This document shows, in pieces, positions 41,557 to 50,874 of a stretch of DNA of 64,000 bases (positions are counted from its first letter, which is position 1; every line of letters begins with the position of its first letter). The DNA lies in NCBI GenBank assembly GCA_016708725.1, contig JADJFE010000002.1, forward strand, positions 248,001 to 312,000, in the 5' to 3' direction. The notes beneath the pieces are model-generated. The model was not told where the DNA came from. It worked only from the letters and a program-made list of their open reading frames with translations, and made no database searches. Made by a program: the position numbers and the translations under genes. The DNA comes from Candidatus Aalborgicola bjergmarkensis. Lineage in GTDB: Bacteria > Pseudomonadota > Gammaproteobacteria > Burkholderiales > Burkholderiaceae_C.

Positions 41557-43446
41557 ATGGAGAATGCTTCGACCAGTCGGGAAAAACATGCGGCGCTCAT
41601 GCTGGGCGCCTTGGGCGTGGTGTACGGTGACATTGGCACCAGCCCGCTGTACACCATGAAGGAGATTTTCAGTCCGGCAACAGGCATCACGGCGGATGCC
41701 GAGCATCTTGTGGGGGCCGTCTCCGTGATTTTCTGGGGGCTGATGATGGTGGTCACCCTGAAATACGTTCTGCTGATCCTGCGCGCGGATAACAATGGCG
41801 AGGGCGGCATCATGGCGCTGACGGCCTTGGCGCTCAAGGCAGTAGGAGAGTCACAGCGACGCCACGTGATGCTGCTGCTCGTTGGCGTCTTTGGAGCGGC
41901 GCTGTTCTATGGGGATAGTGTGATCACTCCGGCTATTTCGGTGCTCAGTGCGGTCGAGGGGTTGGAGGTCGCAACACCTGCCTTCAAACCCTATGTGTTA
42001 CCGATTTGCGCCGGGGTATTGATTGGGCTGTTTGCGATGCAGCGCTACGGCACCAGTGTGGTCGGCAAGCTGTTTGGCCCGGTGATCGTCGTCTGGTTTT
42101 TGGTTCTGGCTGCCACCGGAGTGGCTGAAATCGCACAACAGCCGGCCATTCTGGCGGCGCTCAACCCCTTGCATGCCTTGCGATTCCTCAGCAACCAGGG
42201 TTGGCACCTGTTTGTCGCCGTGGGGGCTATCGTGCTGGCCTTCACCGGCGCCGAGGCGTTGTATGCAGACATGGGGCACTTTGGCAAACGACCCATTCAA
42301 TATGCCTGGGGTGCGCTGGTTCTGCCGTCATTGGCCCTCCAGTACCTGGGGCAAGGAGCACTGCTGATGCGCGACCCGGCAGCGCTGGAAAATCCGTTTT
42401 TCCACATGTTCCCCAAAGCTTGGCTCATTCCAGCAGTGGTCCTGGCCACAGTGGCAACCGTTATCGCGTCGCAAGCCGTGATTTCGGGTGCCTATTCAAT
42501 GACCCGGCAGGCCGTGCAACTCGGTTTGCTACCACGCATGCAGGTGCATTACACCTCTGCCAGGGAGATCGGACAAATCTATATGCCAGAGGTCAACCGG
42601 CTGCTGCTGGCGGCCGTCTTGCTGGCGGTGTTCGGTTTCGGCAGTTCATCGGCCATGGCATCGGCCTACGGCATTGCCGTCACCGTGACCATGCTGATTA
42701 CGACGCTGCTGACGTATTTCGTCATCCGGTATGGATGGCATTACCCGTTGCCGCTGGCTCTTGCCGCCACCAGTGTCTTCCTGGTGCTGGACCTGGTATT
42801 GGTGGCATCCTGCGCTGTCAAGTTTTTTCAAGGCGGCTGGTTCCCGCTGGTGCTGGGCGGAGCCATTTTTGTGGTTATGGCAACCTGGCGGCGTGGTCGC
42901 ACGCTGTTGATTGACAGCATTCGCCGTAACGATCCAGAGCTCGTGCCGTTTGTGACTGCGTTGTCGGCGGACACCGTACACCGGGTTGCCAGAACGGCGG
43001 TGTACGCCGTTGCCAACCCCGGCACCGTACCGCAGGCGTTGCTGCACAATTTGAAGCACAACCAGGTATTGCATGAGCGCAATGTCATTTTGACGGTGGT
43101 TTTTCACACTGTACCTTGGATTCCCTTTGCCGAACGGGTGGAGGTGGAACCATTGGTAGCAGGATTCTGGCGCGTTCAGGTGAACTATGGTTTCAAAAAT
43201 ACACCGGACATTCCAAAAGCCCTGGAACTGTGCAAGGCCCAGGGGCTGCCGATCAACCTGTTTGAAACCTCGTACTTTTTGAGCCGGGAAATCGTCGTCC
43301 CGACCAAGGGGAACGGTAGAGACGGTATGGCGCGCTGGCGTGAGTCCTTGTTTGCACTCATGTCCCGCAACGCAGGCAGCGTGGCCGGATATTTTCGTCT
43401 GCCCAACAATTGTGTGATCGAACTGGGAACACGGGTGCAAATTTAA
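41557..43446 (+). CDS. kup: Kup-type potassium uptake protein
   Basis: Encodes 629 residues with about twelve hydrophobic segments and the family opening LMLGALGVVYGDIGTSPLYTMKEIF, DNNGEGGIMALTALAL, YGDSVITPAISVLSAVEGLEV and GAYSMTRQAVQLGLLPRM. It imports potassium with protons. It starts 82 bp after the KdpE-like gene on the same strand, an unusual pairing because KdpDE normally sits with kdpFABC. The C-terminal cytoplasmic domain ends normally. Confidence 0.94.
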   Translation: MENASTSREKHAALMLGALGVVYGDIGTSPLYTMKEIFSPATGITADAEHLVGAVSVIFWGLMMVVTLKYVLLILRADNNGEGGIMALTALALKAVGESQRRHVMLLLVGVFGAALFYGDSVITPAISVLSAVEGLEVATPAFKPYVLPICAGVLIGLFAMQRYGTSVVGKLFGPVIVVWFLVLAATGVAEIAQQPAILAALNPLHALRFLSNQGWHLFVAVGAIVLAFTGAEALYADMGHFGKRPIQYAWGALVLPSLALQYLGQGALLMRDPAALENPFFHMFPKAWLIPAVVLATVATVIASQAVISGAYSMTRQAVQLGLLPRMQVHYTSAREIGQIYMPEVNRLLLAAVLLAVFGFGSSSAMASAYGIAVTVTMLITTLLTYFVIRYGWHYPLPLALAATSVFLVLDLVLVASCAVKFFQGGWFPLVLGGAIFVVMATWRRGRTLLIDSIRRNDPELVPFVTALSADTVHRVARTAVYAVANPGTVPQALLHNLKHNQVLHERNVILTVVFHTVPWIPFAERVEVEPLVAGFWRVQVNYGFKNTPDIPKALELCKAQGLPINLFETSYFLSREIVVPTKGNGRDGMARWRESLFALMSRNAGSVAGYFRLPNNCVIELGTRVQI

Positions 43447-43487
43447 ACGTTTCGTCGCTGACAAGATCACGCTTGGTTTCACCTACG

Positions 43488-45380
43488 TCAACTCTCGCGC
43501 TTTTTGGCTTCATACATGGCAGCATCGGCTTCTTTGATAATCTGATCGGGGTCGTCATCCGCGCCACTGAACAGCTTCAAACCAATGCTGGCTGAACCAT
43601 GATGCCGGACATCACCGAGAACATACTCTGCGCTCAAGGCTTCCAGAATCTTGTGTGTGACGGCGCTGGCGTGTTCAGTCGCTTCGGCCCCCAATCCTTC
43701 CAGCACCACCACAAACTCATCGCCACCCAGTCGGGCCACGGTATCGCAATCGCGCACCACCCCTTGTAAACGCAGGGCAACTTCAACCAGCAATTTGTCG
43801 CCGACATCGTGCCCGTGTGTGTCGTTTAACTGTTTGAATTTGTTCAGATCGAGAAACAGCACGGCACCAAGGGTGTTCTGGCGCTTGGCTGAACGCAATG
43901 CCTGCTTCAGACGATCCAGCAGGAGACGCCGGTTTGGCAAGTGTGTCAGCGCATCATGGAAAGCGATGTGGCGCAGTTCCTCTTCCATGCGTTTGCGCTG
44001 CGTTAAATCCACAAACTGAATCAGCAGATGGTCTTCACCTTTGAGGTGGGTTGGGATGCTGCGGTACTCAACCCATACCGTTTTACCAAATGACGTGACA
44101 ACATGAATCTCCCCCTGTGCCGGGGTCTTATGCGCCAAGGCAGTGCGGCAATCTGTGAGCATGCCTGATTTTTCCCACGCATCGATGCCATGAAAGTTCT
44201 GCGCCAACAAGGCTTGCGGCGTTGCGCCAACCAGTGTGGCATAGGCCGAGTTGGCACGCACACATTGCCCATTGGCAGCATAGACCCCCATCGCCAGCGG
44301 TGAGTCCAGCAAAATAGTCTCGCTGAATTCGAGCGCCTGCGAAAGGTCTTGGGTACGCTCTTGCACGGTTGCTTCCAGGCTGGCATTCACCTGCTCCAAT
44401 TGCAGATTGTGCTGTCGCAGGTCTTCAGCCCATCGCGCGCGCAAGTTTTTTTGCCCCGCTACCAAAGCCTGCAACAGCAGGATGACAATGGCCGAAAAAC
44501 CGATAAACGCCTGCATCGAGGCATGGGTTATGGCGTCAATCGAAGAGATGAAGGGGCCGTAGCCGCTACTGGTGCCAACCCATACCGCAAAAAATGTCAG
44601 CGCCAATAACAAAAAGGTGAACGTCTGACCGCAGGTCACGGCAACAAAGACCAGAGGAATCAGGATAAACGAGGGTTGCCGGAAAAACAACGACAACTGT
44701 GCTTGCCCCGGCCCGAAGATGAACCACAGCATGGCAAACAAACCAAGGGAGATTGGCAGATAGACCTTCAACCGCTGCCAGTGAAACGCTGTAATGCCGC
44801 TCACCCAGAGCTTGACCAGCAATGGCGTTATAACGAGGGCACCGACGCTATCGCTGATGACCCAACTCATGATGCCCGTAAGATACCCGATCGACCAGGG
44901 TTGACCCACCAGCCAATACACGCCCACTCCGGGTAGTGCGGAAAGCAAACCAAAAACGAAGATGGCTACCAGGAATCGGGAGGCAACCCAGTCAAATTGG
45001 GTAAAAGAATCCTTGTGCTGGTCGACGCGACCGCATATCCGCAGCGCAATAGCTGCCGCCAGGGTGTTGCCCACGACCGTGGCCAGATTGATCGCCAGGT
45101 TGGCAAGTGAAAACAGGGGCTGGGCCGTCTCCAGAAAATAGGCCAGCACCGCCAAGTGTGTGCCCAATGCGATGCTTGGCCATATCCGTGTGCCAAACAC
45201 GAGAAATGCCGCTAACGCCACCCCCGCAGACGGCCAGACCGTGATCGTTTTGAAAACCGACTGGGTGAGCACCGCCAGTGACAGATAAATTGCCAACACC
45301 ATGATGTGGTCAATTAGTGCCGGTTGCTTGCGGCCATCATCGGATCGAACTGCTGAATATGTCGTTGGATCGTTATTCAT
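43488..45380 (-). CDS. MASE1-PAS-GGDEF diguanylate cyclase
   Basis: Encodes 630 residues. The first 320 form a MASE1 membrane sensor with eight to ten helices. A coiled-coil, a PAS domain (ILLDSPLAMGVYAANGQCVRAN) and a GGDEF domain (RDCDTVARLGGDEFVVVLEGLG: active site and inhibitory site) follow. From the PAS domain to the stop it closely resembles the cyclase at 46694-48337 at the DNA level too, so the two share a recent common ancestor or exchange sequence. The start at 45380 lacks a ribosome site; the upstream sequence is repeat copy 6. Confidence 0.9.
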   Translation of the reverse strand: MNNDPTTYSAVRSDDGRKQPALIDHIMVLAIYLSLAVLTQSVFKTITVWPSAGVALAAFLVFGTRIWPSIALGTHLAVLAYFLETAQPLFSLANLAINLATVVGNTLAAAIALRICGRVDQHKDSFTQFDWVASRFLVAIFVFGLLSALPGVGVYWLVGQPWSIGYLTGIMSWVISDSVGALVITPLLVKLWVSGITAFHWQRLKVYLPISLGLFAMLWFIFGPGQAQLSLFFRQPSFILIPLVFVAVTCGQTFTFLLLALTFFAVWVGTSSGYGPFISSIDAITHASMQAFIGFSAIVILLLQALVAGQKNLRARWAEDLRQHNLQLEQVNASLEATVQERTQDLSQALEFSETILLDSPLAMGVYAANGQCVRANSAYATLVGATPQALLAQNFHGIDAWEKSGMLTDCRTALAHKTPAQGEIHVVTSFGKTVWVEYRSIPTHLKGEDHLLIQFVDLTQRKRMEEELRHIAFHDALTHLPNRRLLLDRLKQALRSAKRQNTLGAVLFLDLNKFKQLNDTHGHDVGDKLLVEVALRLQGVVRDCDTVARLGGDEFVVVLEGLGAEATEHASAVTHKILEALSAEYVLGDVRHHGSASIGLKLFSGADDDPDQIIKEADAAMYEAKKRES

Positions 45381-45390
45381 TTGATATAAA

Positions 45391-45470
45391 ATTCATAGCG
45401 TACACCGCACGGCTATAGAGGCCAAGCGCCCGATTTGCTATATTTTACAGTCTGCGGCGTGCGCTGTAAC
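45391..45470 (+). repeat. Dispersed repeat plus yihY-tail relic (copy 6)
   Basis: From ATTCATAGCGTACACCGCAC to GGCGTGCGCTGTAACC this matches 49216-49292 with scattered substitutions. The outer part is a variant of the dispersed repeat (ATAGCG...GCACGG...GATTTG). The inner part corresponds to the last coding bases of yihY (QRTPQT), so a piece of that gene's end has been copied here. Confidence 0.65.
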
Positions 45471-45489
45471 CTGTATGTCAGCATGTCGC

Positions 45490-46425
45490 TTAGTGAATGC
45501 CCTGCAGCAACCGATTTACCGCCGCCGCCAGCGCATCGGTTGGCACCTCTTCGATGCCGATATGCTGGCCGCCATAGTTATCCAGTAGAGTCTGAAATGC
45601 CTGCGTACCCTCACGCAGCACAAACAGGCCCGGCAGGCCGGAACTGGCCAATGCCGTGCGCAGACCCAGCATCCAGTCCTCGAAAGGGCCAGCGCACAGC
45701 CCGCTGTCCAGCACCAGTGCGATGACATCGCCGTGCTGCTCGATGTACGCCACCGCCGCTTTTTCATCGTCCACCCGCGCAACGCCGTAGGTTAATGCGG
45801 CACCCAGACGCGCGGCCAGCTCCGCGTCCGTAGACAGCAGCAAGACCTTCATGCGCCGGTCGGCCTGATTATTGCTGCCCACGTCAAAGTTCAGCAAACC
45901 GGCAGGCTTGCCGTGTTCCTCGGCCAGTTCGGCCCAAAATTTCACACCCAGCACCTGTTGCACTTCCTGCGGCGTGGTCATGCCCGAAACAATCCAGGCC
46001 TTGGCACTGGCCGCCATCGAGCGGCGGTGGCCCACCACCGCTTCTTTCAGCGTGGCCAGACTGCGTCCGCCGTTCAGCAGAGCCTGGCGCAAGCCCGCCG
46101 TCATTTCGACATATTCAATGATGGGCAAGCGTCCGTGGTAGCCCGTGTAGCCGCATTGTTCGCAGCCCACTGGGCGGTAGGCGGGCAGCTCCCCGGTAAT
46201 GCGCTGGAATTCTTCTTCGACGGCCAGCCAAGGGGGCTGGCGGCAGACTTCGCACAGACAGCGCACCAGGCGCTGCGACACCACGCCGATCAGCGCGTCG
46301 GCCAGCACGCTGGCATCCAGATTCAGATCGAGCAGACGTGGAATCGTGCCCAGTGCGTCGTTGGTGTGAAAAGTAGATAGCACCAGATGCCCGGTCAAAG
46401 CGGCTTGCAAAGCAATTCTTCCGGC
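45490..46425 (-). pseudogene. GspE/PilB-like secretion ATPase fused to a receiver-like domain, N-terminus missing
   Basis: The readable part begins at about 46425 with GRIALQAALTGHLVLSTFHTND, which in intact GspE/PilB ATPases comes just after Walker B. It continues with the zinc-type cysteines (CEVCRQPP...CEQCGYTGYHGRLPI) and the usual C-terminal helices. A receiver-like extension starts at about MKVLLLSTDAELAARLG. The N-terminal two-thirds with Walker A is absent; the frame upstream of 46425 is unrelated sequence reading against the fragment at 46440-46697. It cannot make an active ATPase. Confidence 0.8.
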
Positions 46426-46439
46426 CTGATGCAAATTCC

Positions 46440-46697
46440 AGCCCCGCCGTGCTGGAAGCCGATCTTGAAGCGGTGGTGGACGCGATTGAAGCCTACCGGT
46501 TTTCCCAAGGCCACTATCCGTCGATCCTGGGTCAGGTGCGCTTCCCGGACAGCCTGGCGCAACTGGTGAATGGTGCGCAGTTGGCCTATCGCCCCGACGA
46601 TAAGGGCTATGCACTGGAATGGAGCCTCGCGCACTGGCGCGCCAGTTACACCAGTGAAACGGCAAAGATCAGCGTTGAGCCGCTGCCCAAGCGCTAG
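46440..46697 (+). pseudogene. C-terminal fragment of a pseudopilin-like or unknown protein
   Basis: In the plus strand a frame encodes about 85 residues (VLEADLEAVVDAIEAYRFSQ, then GHYPSILGQVRF and LEWSLAHWRASY) to a stop at 46697. EAYRFSQGHYP resembles the start of the pilin globular domain after the first helix, but the hydrophobic N-terminal helix and prepilin site are missing, so identification is weak. The fragment meets the GspE-like fragment head to head at about 46425-46440. Its stop overlaps the stop of the convergent cyclase gene. Confidence 0.45.
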
Positions 46698-48337
46698 CCG
46701 GTTGCTGCAAAAGAGGATGCCGCCTTTTTTTTGGCTTCATACATGGCGACATCGGCTTCTTTGAGAATCTGATCCGCATCGCTCTCATCGCCATTGAACA
46801 GCTTAAGACCGACGCTTGCCGAACCATGGTGCCGGACGTGACCGAGAACATATTCCGAACCCAAGGCCTCAATGATTTTTTGTGTGACTGCCATGGCGCG
46901 TTCGGTGGCTTCGGTGGGCGCGGTTCCCAATCCTTCGAGAAGCACCACAAACTCATCGCCCCCCAGCCGGGCAACGGTATCGCAGTCGCGCACCACCCGT
47001 TGCAAACGCTGAGCAACTTCAACCAGTAATAAGTCGCCAATATCGTGACCGTGCGTATCGTTTAATAGTTTGAACTTGTCCAAATCGAGAAATAGCACGG
47101 CCCCATAGGTGTTCTGACGCTTGCTGACCAGAATGGCGCGTTTTAGTCGATCAATGAGGAGGCGCCGGTTGGGCAATTGTGTCAAAGCATCATGGAAAGC
47201 GATATGCCGCAGTTCCTCTTCCATGCGCTTACGTTCCGTTAAATCGAAAAACTGAATCAGCAGATGGTCTTCACCTTTGAGATGGGTCGGGATAATTTGA
47301 TATTCAAACCACACGTCCTTGCCGAATGAGGTACGCGCATTGGCTTCGCGTTGCTGCGGCGTGTGGTGTGCCAACGCCGTCAGGCAGTCACCCAGCAGAC
47401 TGGTCTTTTGCCATGCGGCGATGTGGTGGAAGTTCTGTTTCAGAAGGTCTTGCCGGGTCGCGCCGACGAACTTGGCATACGCATCGTTTGCCAGCACGCA
47501 TTGACCATTGGCGGCGTATACCCCGACGGGAATCGGGGAATTGAGCAAAATGGTTTCGTTGAACGCTAGCGCATCGGCAAGATTGCGGGTGCGTTCCGCC
47601 ACGGTTTCTTCAAGATGGAGGTTGACGTTCTCCAACTCGCTGCGGGCCGCGAACAGGCGCTTTTGCATTGTGCCCATCGCACCCATCAGGCGCCCCAATT
47701 CATCCTGATGCGGATAATCAAGTGAAATCGTCTCATTCGAGTCCGCCACAAATTCGACGTGAGAAACGATCTGGGTCAGTTGCGACAGGGGCCGCGACAG
47801 ACTCCTGGAAATGACCAGATAAAAAATCAGCCAGAGTCCGGCCGTTTTGATCATTGAGTTGATCAGAATCACCATGAAGCTGTACTTAACCCTGTCCACG
47901 GCGACTGAACGATTGGCGTATATCGTCAACTGCCCTAATTCCCGTGTTCCAGTAGGTGTTGTCCTGAGTAAGCGCGTGGCGCTGACCTGAAAGGGGGCGA
48001 GAATGCCTTCGGAGTTAGTGAATCCTACAGCCGGAACCTCTCCAATGCTCGCGTAGGTTGCCCCTTCCCTGGACGAAATCCTGACCCCCGTGACGATGGA
48101 CGATTGCGCTATTCCTTGTGCAATGGTCTTCAGCAGGGAACGATCCAACTCCCACATGGCACCGGCCACACCGCCATTGAATGATTTTCCGAGGGCATCA
48201 ATATCCCGGCCAATCGTCTGGTGGACCGAGGCATATTCCAGGGCCAATTGGACCATCGTCACCAGAATGGTCAAGACAACATAGCCGCCGAAAACCCGCT
48301 TGAACAGTCGGCCCGTCAAAGATTGCCAGTAGCCCAT
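46694..48337 (-). CDS. HAMP-PAS-GGDEF diguanylate cyclase
   Basis: Encodes 547 residues. Two transmembrane helices (about 13-33 and 160-180) bound a periplasmic domain of the kind often called CHASE-like (VHQTIGRDIDALGKSFNGGV, GAMWELDRSLLKTIAQGI). A HAMP, a coiled coil, a PAS domain (ILLNSPIPVGVYAANGQCVLAN) and a GGDEF domain (RDCDTVARLGGDEFVVLLEGLG) follow. The C-terminal half matches the MASE1 cyclase at 43488. A periplasmic binding protein gene ends nine bases upstream, so both are probably one signalling unit. Confidence 0.92.
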   Translation of the reverse strand: MGYWQSLTGRLFKRVFGGYVVLTILVTMVQLALEYASVHQTIGRDIDALGKSFNGGVAGAMWELDRSLLKTIAQGIAQSSIVTGVRISSREGATYASIGEVPAVGFTNSEGILAPFQVSATRLLRTTPTGTRELGQLTIYANRSVAVDRVKYSFMVILINSMIKTAGLWLIFYLVISRSLSRPLSQLTQIVSHVEFVADSNETISLDYPHQDELGRLMGAMGTMQKRLFAARSELENVNLHLEETVAERTRNLADALAFNETILLNSPIPVGVYAANGQCVLANDAYAKFVGATRQDLLKQNFHHIAAWQKTSLLGDCLTALAHHTPQQREANARTSFGKDVWFEYQIIPTHLKGEDHLLIQFFDLTERKRMEEELRHIAFHDALTQLPNRRLLIDRLKRAILVSKRQNTYGAVLFLDLDKFKLLNDTHGHDIGDLLLVEVAQRLQRVVRDCDTVARLGGDEFVVLLEGLGTAPTEATERAMAVTQKIIEALGSEYVLGHVRHHGSASVGLKLFNGDESDADQILKEADVAMYEAKKKAASSFAATG

Positions 48338-48346
48338 TCAAACCAT

Positions 48347-49183
48347 TCAAAAATCGACACCCGCCCTGGCTTCAGCCGGTGACAGATACCGTGCATAAAT
48401 CTTCTCCAGTGTGCCATCGGTGCGCATTGCTCGAACCACATTGCGCCAGCGCACTGCTTCGGCCTCCGAAAAGCGGCTCTTCGCCATGACCAGGCATCCG
48501 AGCGAGGCTTTATCTTTCGGGGTCCAGTCACGAATGACGACCTCATCTTGCATTTTCATTTCCTGGAGTATCTTGCGATACACAACCGGTAATGCAAAGA
48601 GGCCGTCGATGCGTCCCAGCTTCAGCTTCTCAAACAGAATGCTGATGCTGGCACTTTCCTGCACGCGCTGGGTAGATCGCAGTTGCTCCAGCCACTTTTC
48701 CTGCGCTGGTTGATGGACGAACCCCCGCACCACGCCAAACTGCAATTGGCCTTGCGCCATGAAATCTTCCGCACTGGAGACAGTTGCAGCCGTCGAAGTG
48801 CGGACTAACGCAAAATTCTTGAAATACGAGTACGGTGCAAACCAGGCAAAACGGTCACGCTCAGGACTTTGGACACCGGACAGGCTCATGTCCAGTTCAC
48901 CCGTTGCCAGATCGGCCCAGACGCGCGCCCGTGGCATGGTTTGCGTACTGAACTTGCAACCCGTGCGTTTGGCGAGTTCGTCAACGAAGTCCTTGTCAAT
49001 TCCTCTGCCTTGACCATCTTGCTCGAAGTACAGGAATCCGAAATCAAAAAAGGCGATGCTTATCGGCCTGTCACCGCAATCGACCGGACCCGCCACTACG
49101 GTAAAACTGGCAAAGCTGGCGAGGCTCAGCAACAACCCGGCGATATGTCGCCAGAAACTTGAAAATGGTGTCAAGAACTTCAT
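48347..49183 (-). CDS. Solo periplasmic substrate-binding protein, amino-acid (SBP_bac_3) type
   Basis: Encodes 278 residues from the ATG at 49183. A signal peptide (cleavage near TVVAG/PV) precedes a family 3 binding fold: ISIAFFDFGFLYFEQDGQGRG, IDKDFVDELAKRTGC, DLATGELDMSLSGVQSPERD, LVRTSTAATVSSAEDFMAQ. No permease or ATPase is adjacent. The HAMP-PAS-GGDEF gene starts nine bases after its stop, so the protein probably reports a solute to that cyclase. Confidence 0.9.
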   Translation of the reverse strand: MKFLTPFSSFWRHIAGLLLSLASFASFTVVAGPVDCGDRPISIAFFDFGFLYFEQDGQGRGIDKDFVDELAKRTGCKFSTQTMPRARVWADLATGELDMSLSGVQSPERDRFAWFAPYSYFKNFALVRTSTAATVSSAEDFMAQGQLQFGVVRGFVHQPAQEKWLEQLRSTQRVQESASISILFEKLKLGRIDGLFALPVVYRKILQEMKMQDEVVIRDWTPKDKASLGCLVMAKSRFSEAEAVRWRNVVRAMRTDGTLEKIYARYLSPAEARAGVDF

Positions 49184-49215
49184 GAGAGTGCCCCGCATTC
49201 GTATAAAAATCCTAA

Positions 49216-49292
49216 ATTCATAGCGCATCCCGCACGGTTATAGAGGTCCAGCGGCCGATTTGCCATATTTTTTCGGTCTGTGGCGTGCGCTC
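49216..49292 (+). repeat. Dispersed repeat overlapping the yihY 3' end (copy 7)
   Basis: Nearly the same as 45391-45470. The yihY stop codon lies inside it: the last coding bases come from the repeat, giving the C-terminal residues IGRWTSITVRDAL. Confidence 0.65.
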
Positions 49293-50438
49293 CAGCAGCC
49301 AAGCGCTGAACAAAGGTGCCAAGGGCGTAACATCCGGATCGATAAGCAGAACATAACGTGGCTCGTCAACGAGCGCTTTCTGGTATTCGTGCAACTGACC
49401 CACCCAGTCCAGGGTGCATAGGGCGTGCAACAACGGATCCAGACGTAGTGGATCAACCTGCAGCAAGGCGCACAATTGCTCCAGCGTCAGGCCTTTTTCG
49501 TTGCGTTGGCGCACAGCCTCAAGTTGCCGCACCACCTCCAGCGAAAGCTGGAAACGCCAACCATGTGGCAAGCGGCGCTGCGTTCCTCCGGCAAGCAAAC
49601 CGGGTAGATAGGCCGTCAGTGCTGCACCGAGCAACACGATCACCCACACGACATAAATCCAGACCAGCAAAATCGGCAAGGTGGCAAAAGCACCGTAGAC
49701 CACCGAATAGGTGGGCACAAAACTGACGTAGAGAGAAAGTGCATTTTTGGCCAACTCCATACCAGTGGATACGAACAAGCCACCAATCCAGGCATGCCCC
49801 CAATGCACGTGGGTGTTGGGAACATAATGAAACAAGGTTGCCATGCCGGCTGCCAACACGAAAAACTGCAACACAACCAATAACACGGACAAAGTTTGCG
49901 GCATGTCGCCCACCAGACCTTTGGAGGCCGAGAGAGCGTAGGAAGTCATGCTCAGGCTCAAAGCCAGCAGCAATGGCCCCAGCGTAATCGAGGTCCAGTA
50001 AATCAACACCCGCTGCCCCAGCGGACGCGGTGCACGCACCCGCCAGATGCTGTTGAGCGTGCGATCAATGGTGAATACCAGCGCCAGGGCCGTACCCAAC
50101 AGTGCCGCCAAGCCCAATCCGCCGAGCTTACTGGCTTGCCCGGCAAACTGGTTGAGATAACCCAACACTTGGCGCGCGATGTTGTCGGGCACCAGACTGG
50201 CAATCAACCACTTTTGCAGCACATCCTGAAACTTGGCAAACATGGGAAAAGCGGTAAACACCGCCAGGGCCACGGTAATCAGGGGCACCAGTGCAATGGT
50301 GGTGGTAAAGGTCAGGCTGCTGGCAGTCAAACCCAGGCGATCCTCCCGGAAACGCTCTTTGAGAACATGCAAGGCATGCAGCCACGGCACTTGGGCGACT
50401 TCACGCAACCAGGACAGAAAAATTTTATATATCGACAT
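49218..50438 (-). CDS. YihY/BrkB-family membrane protein
   Basis: Encodes 406 residues from the ATG at 50438; the frame is open further upstream but lacks homology there. Six hydrophobic helices carry the family phrases REDRLGLTASSLTFTTTIALVPLITV, IDRTLNSIWRV, NTHVHWGHAWIGGLFVSTGMELAK and YGAFATLPILLVWIYVVW. A C-terminal winged-helix-like cytoplasmic domain follows (LTLEQLCALLQVDPLRLDPLLHAL). Function unproven, though once called ribonuclease BN. The final dozen residues are read from a dispersed repeat, so the original end may have been replaced. Confidence 0.92.
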   Translation of the reverse strand: MSIYKIFLSWLREVAQVPWLHALHVLKERFREDRLGLTASSLTFTTTIALVPLITVALAVFTAFPMFAKFQDVLQKWLIASLVPDNIARQVLGYLNQFAGQASKLGGLGLAALLGTALALVFTIDRTLNSIWRVRAPRPLGQRVLIYWTSITLGPLLLALSLSMTSYALSASKGLVGDMPQTLSVLLVVLQFFVLAAGMATLFHYVPNTHVHWGHAWIGGLFVSTGMELAKNALSLYVSFVPTYSVVYGAFATLPILLVWIYVVWVIVLLGAALTAYLPGLLAGGTQRRLPHGWRFQLSLEVVRQLEAVRQRNEKGLTLEQLCALLQVDPLRLDPLLHALCTLDWVGQLHEYQKALVDEPRYVLLIDPDVTPLAPLFSAWLLERTPQTEKIWQIGRWTSITVRDAL

Positions 50439-50475
50439 TCCGCTATGATGCCACCGCCATGCCCCTATTCGCCCA

Positions 50476-50874
50476 ATGCTCCATACATTCCATACATATA
50501 TCCAATTCAGCCGCTGGTTTGCCGTACTCAACGTACTGGGATTGATCGTGCTGGTGCTGGTTTGGGAACTATTTCTTGCACCCTTGCGCCCAGGGGGTTC
50601 CTGGCTGGTTCTCAAAGCCCTGCCGCTTTGCATCCCATTGGTAGGCTTACTTAAAAACCGTTTGTATACCTACCGCTGGGTCAGTCTGGCGCTATGGTTG
50701 TATGTCACCGAAGGCGTGGTGCGCGCCTGGGGTGATAAACCGCCTGGCAACGTTCTGGCGCTACTGCAGGTCATCTTGTGTCTTCAACTTTTCGTGGTTT
50801 GCCTATTGCACGTACGCCTGCGCTTAAAGGCGGGTGTATGCACCAGTCCAACCACCTCCACACCCTCACCATGA
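50476..50874 (+). CDS. DUF2069 membrane protein
   Basis: Encodes 132 residues with four hydrophobic helices. The phrases LVLKALPLCIPLVGLLKNRLYTYRW and LWLYVTEGVVRAWGD are typical of DUF2069 proteins, which are common next to yihY or wrbA in proteobacteria. It is divergent from yihY (37-bp gap). The following gene starts inside its stop codon. Confidence 0.88.
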   Translation: MLHTFHTYIQFSRWFAVLNVLGLIVLVLVWELFLAPLRPGGSWLVLKALPLCIPLVGLLKNRLYTYRWVSLALWLYVTEGVVRAWGDKPPGNVLALLQVILCLQLFVVCLLHVRLRLKAGVCTSPTTSTPSP

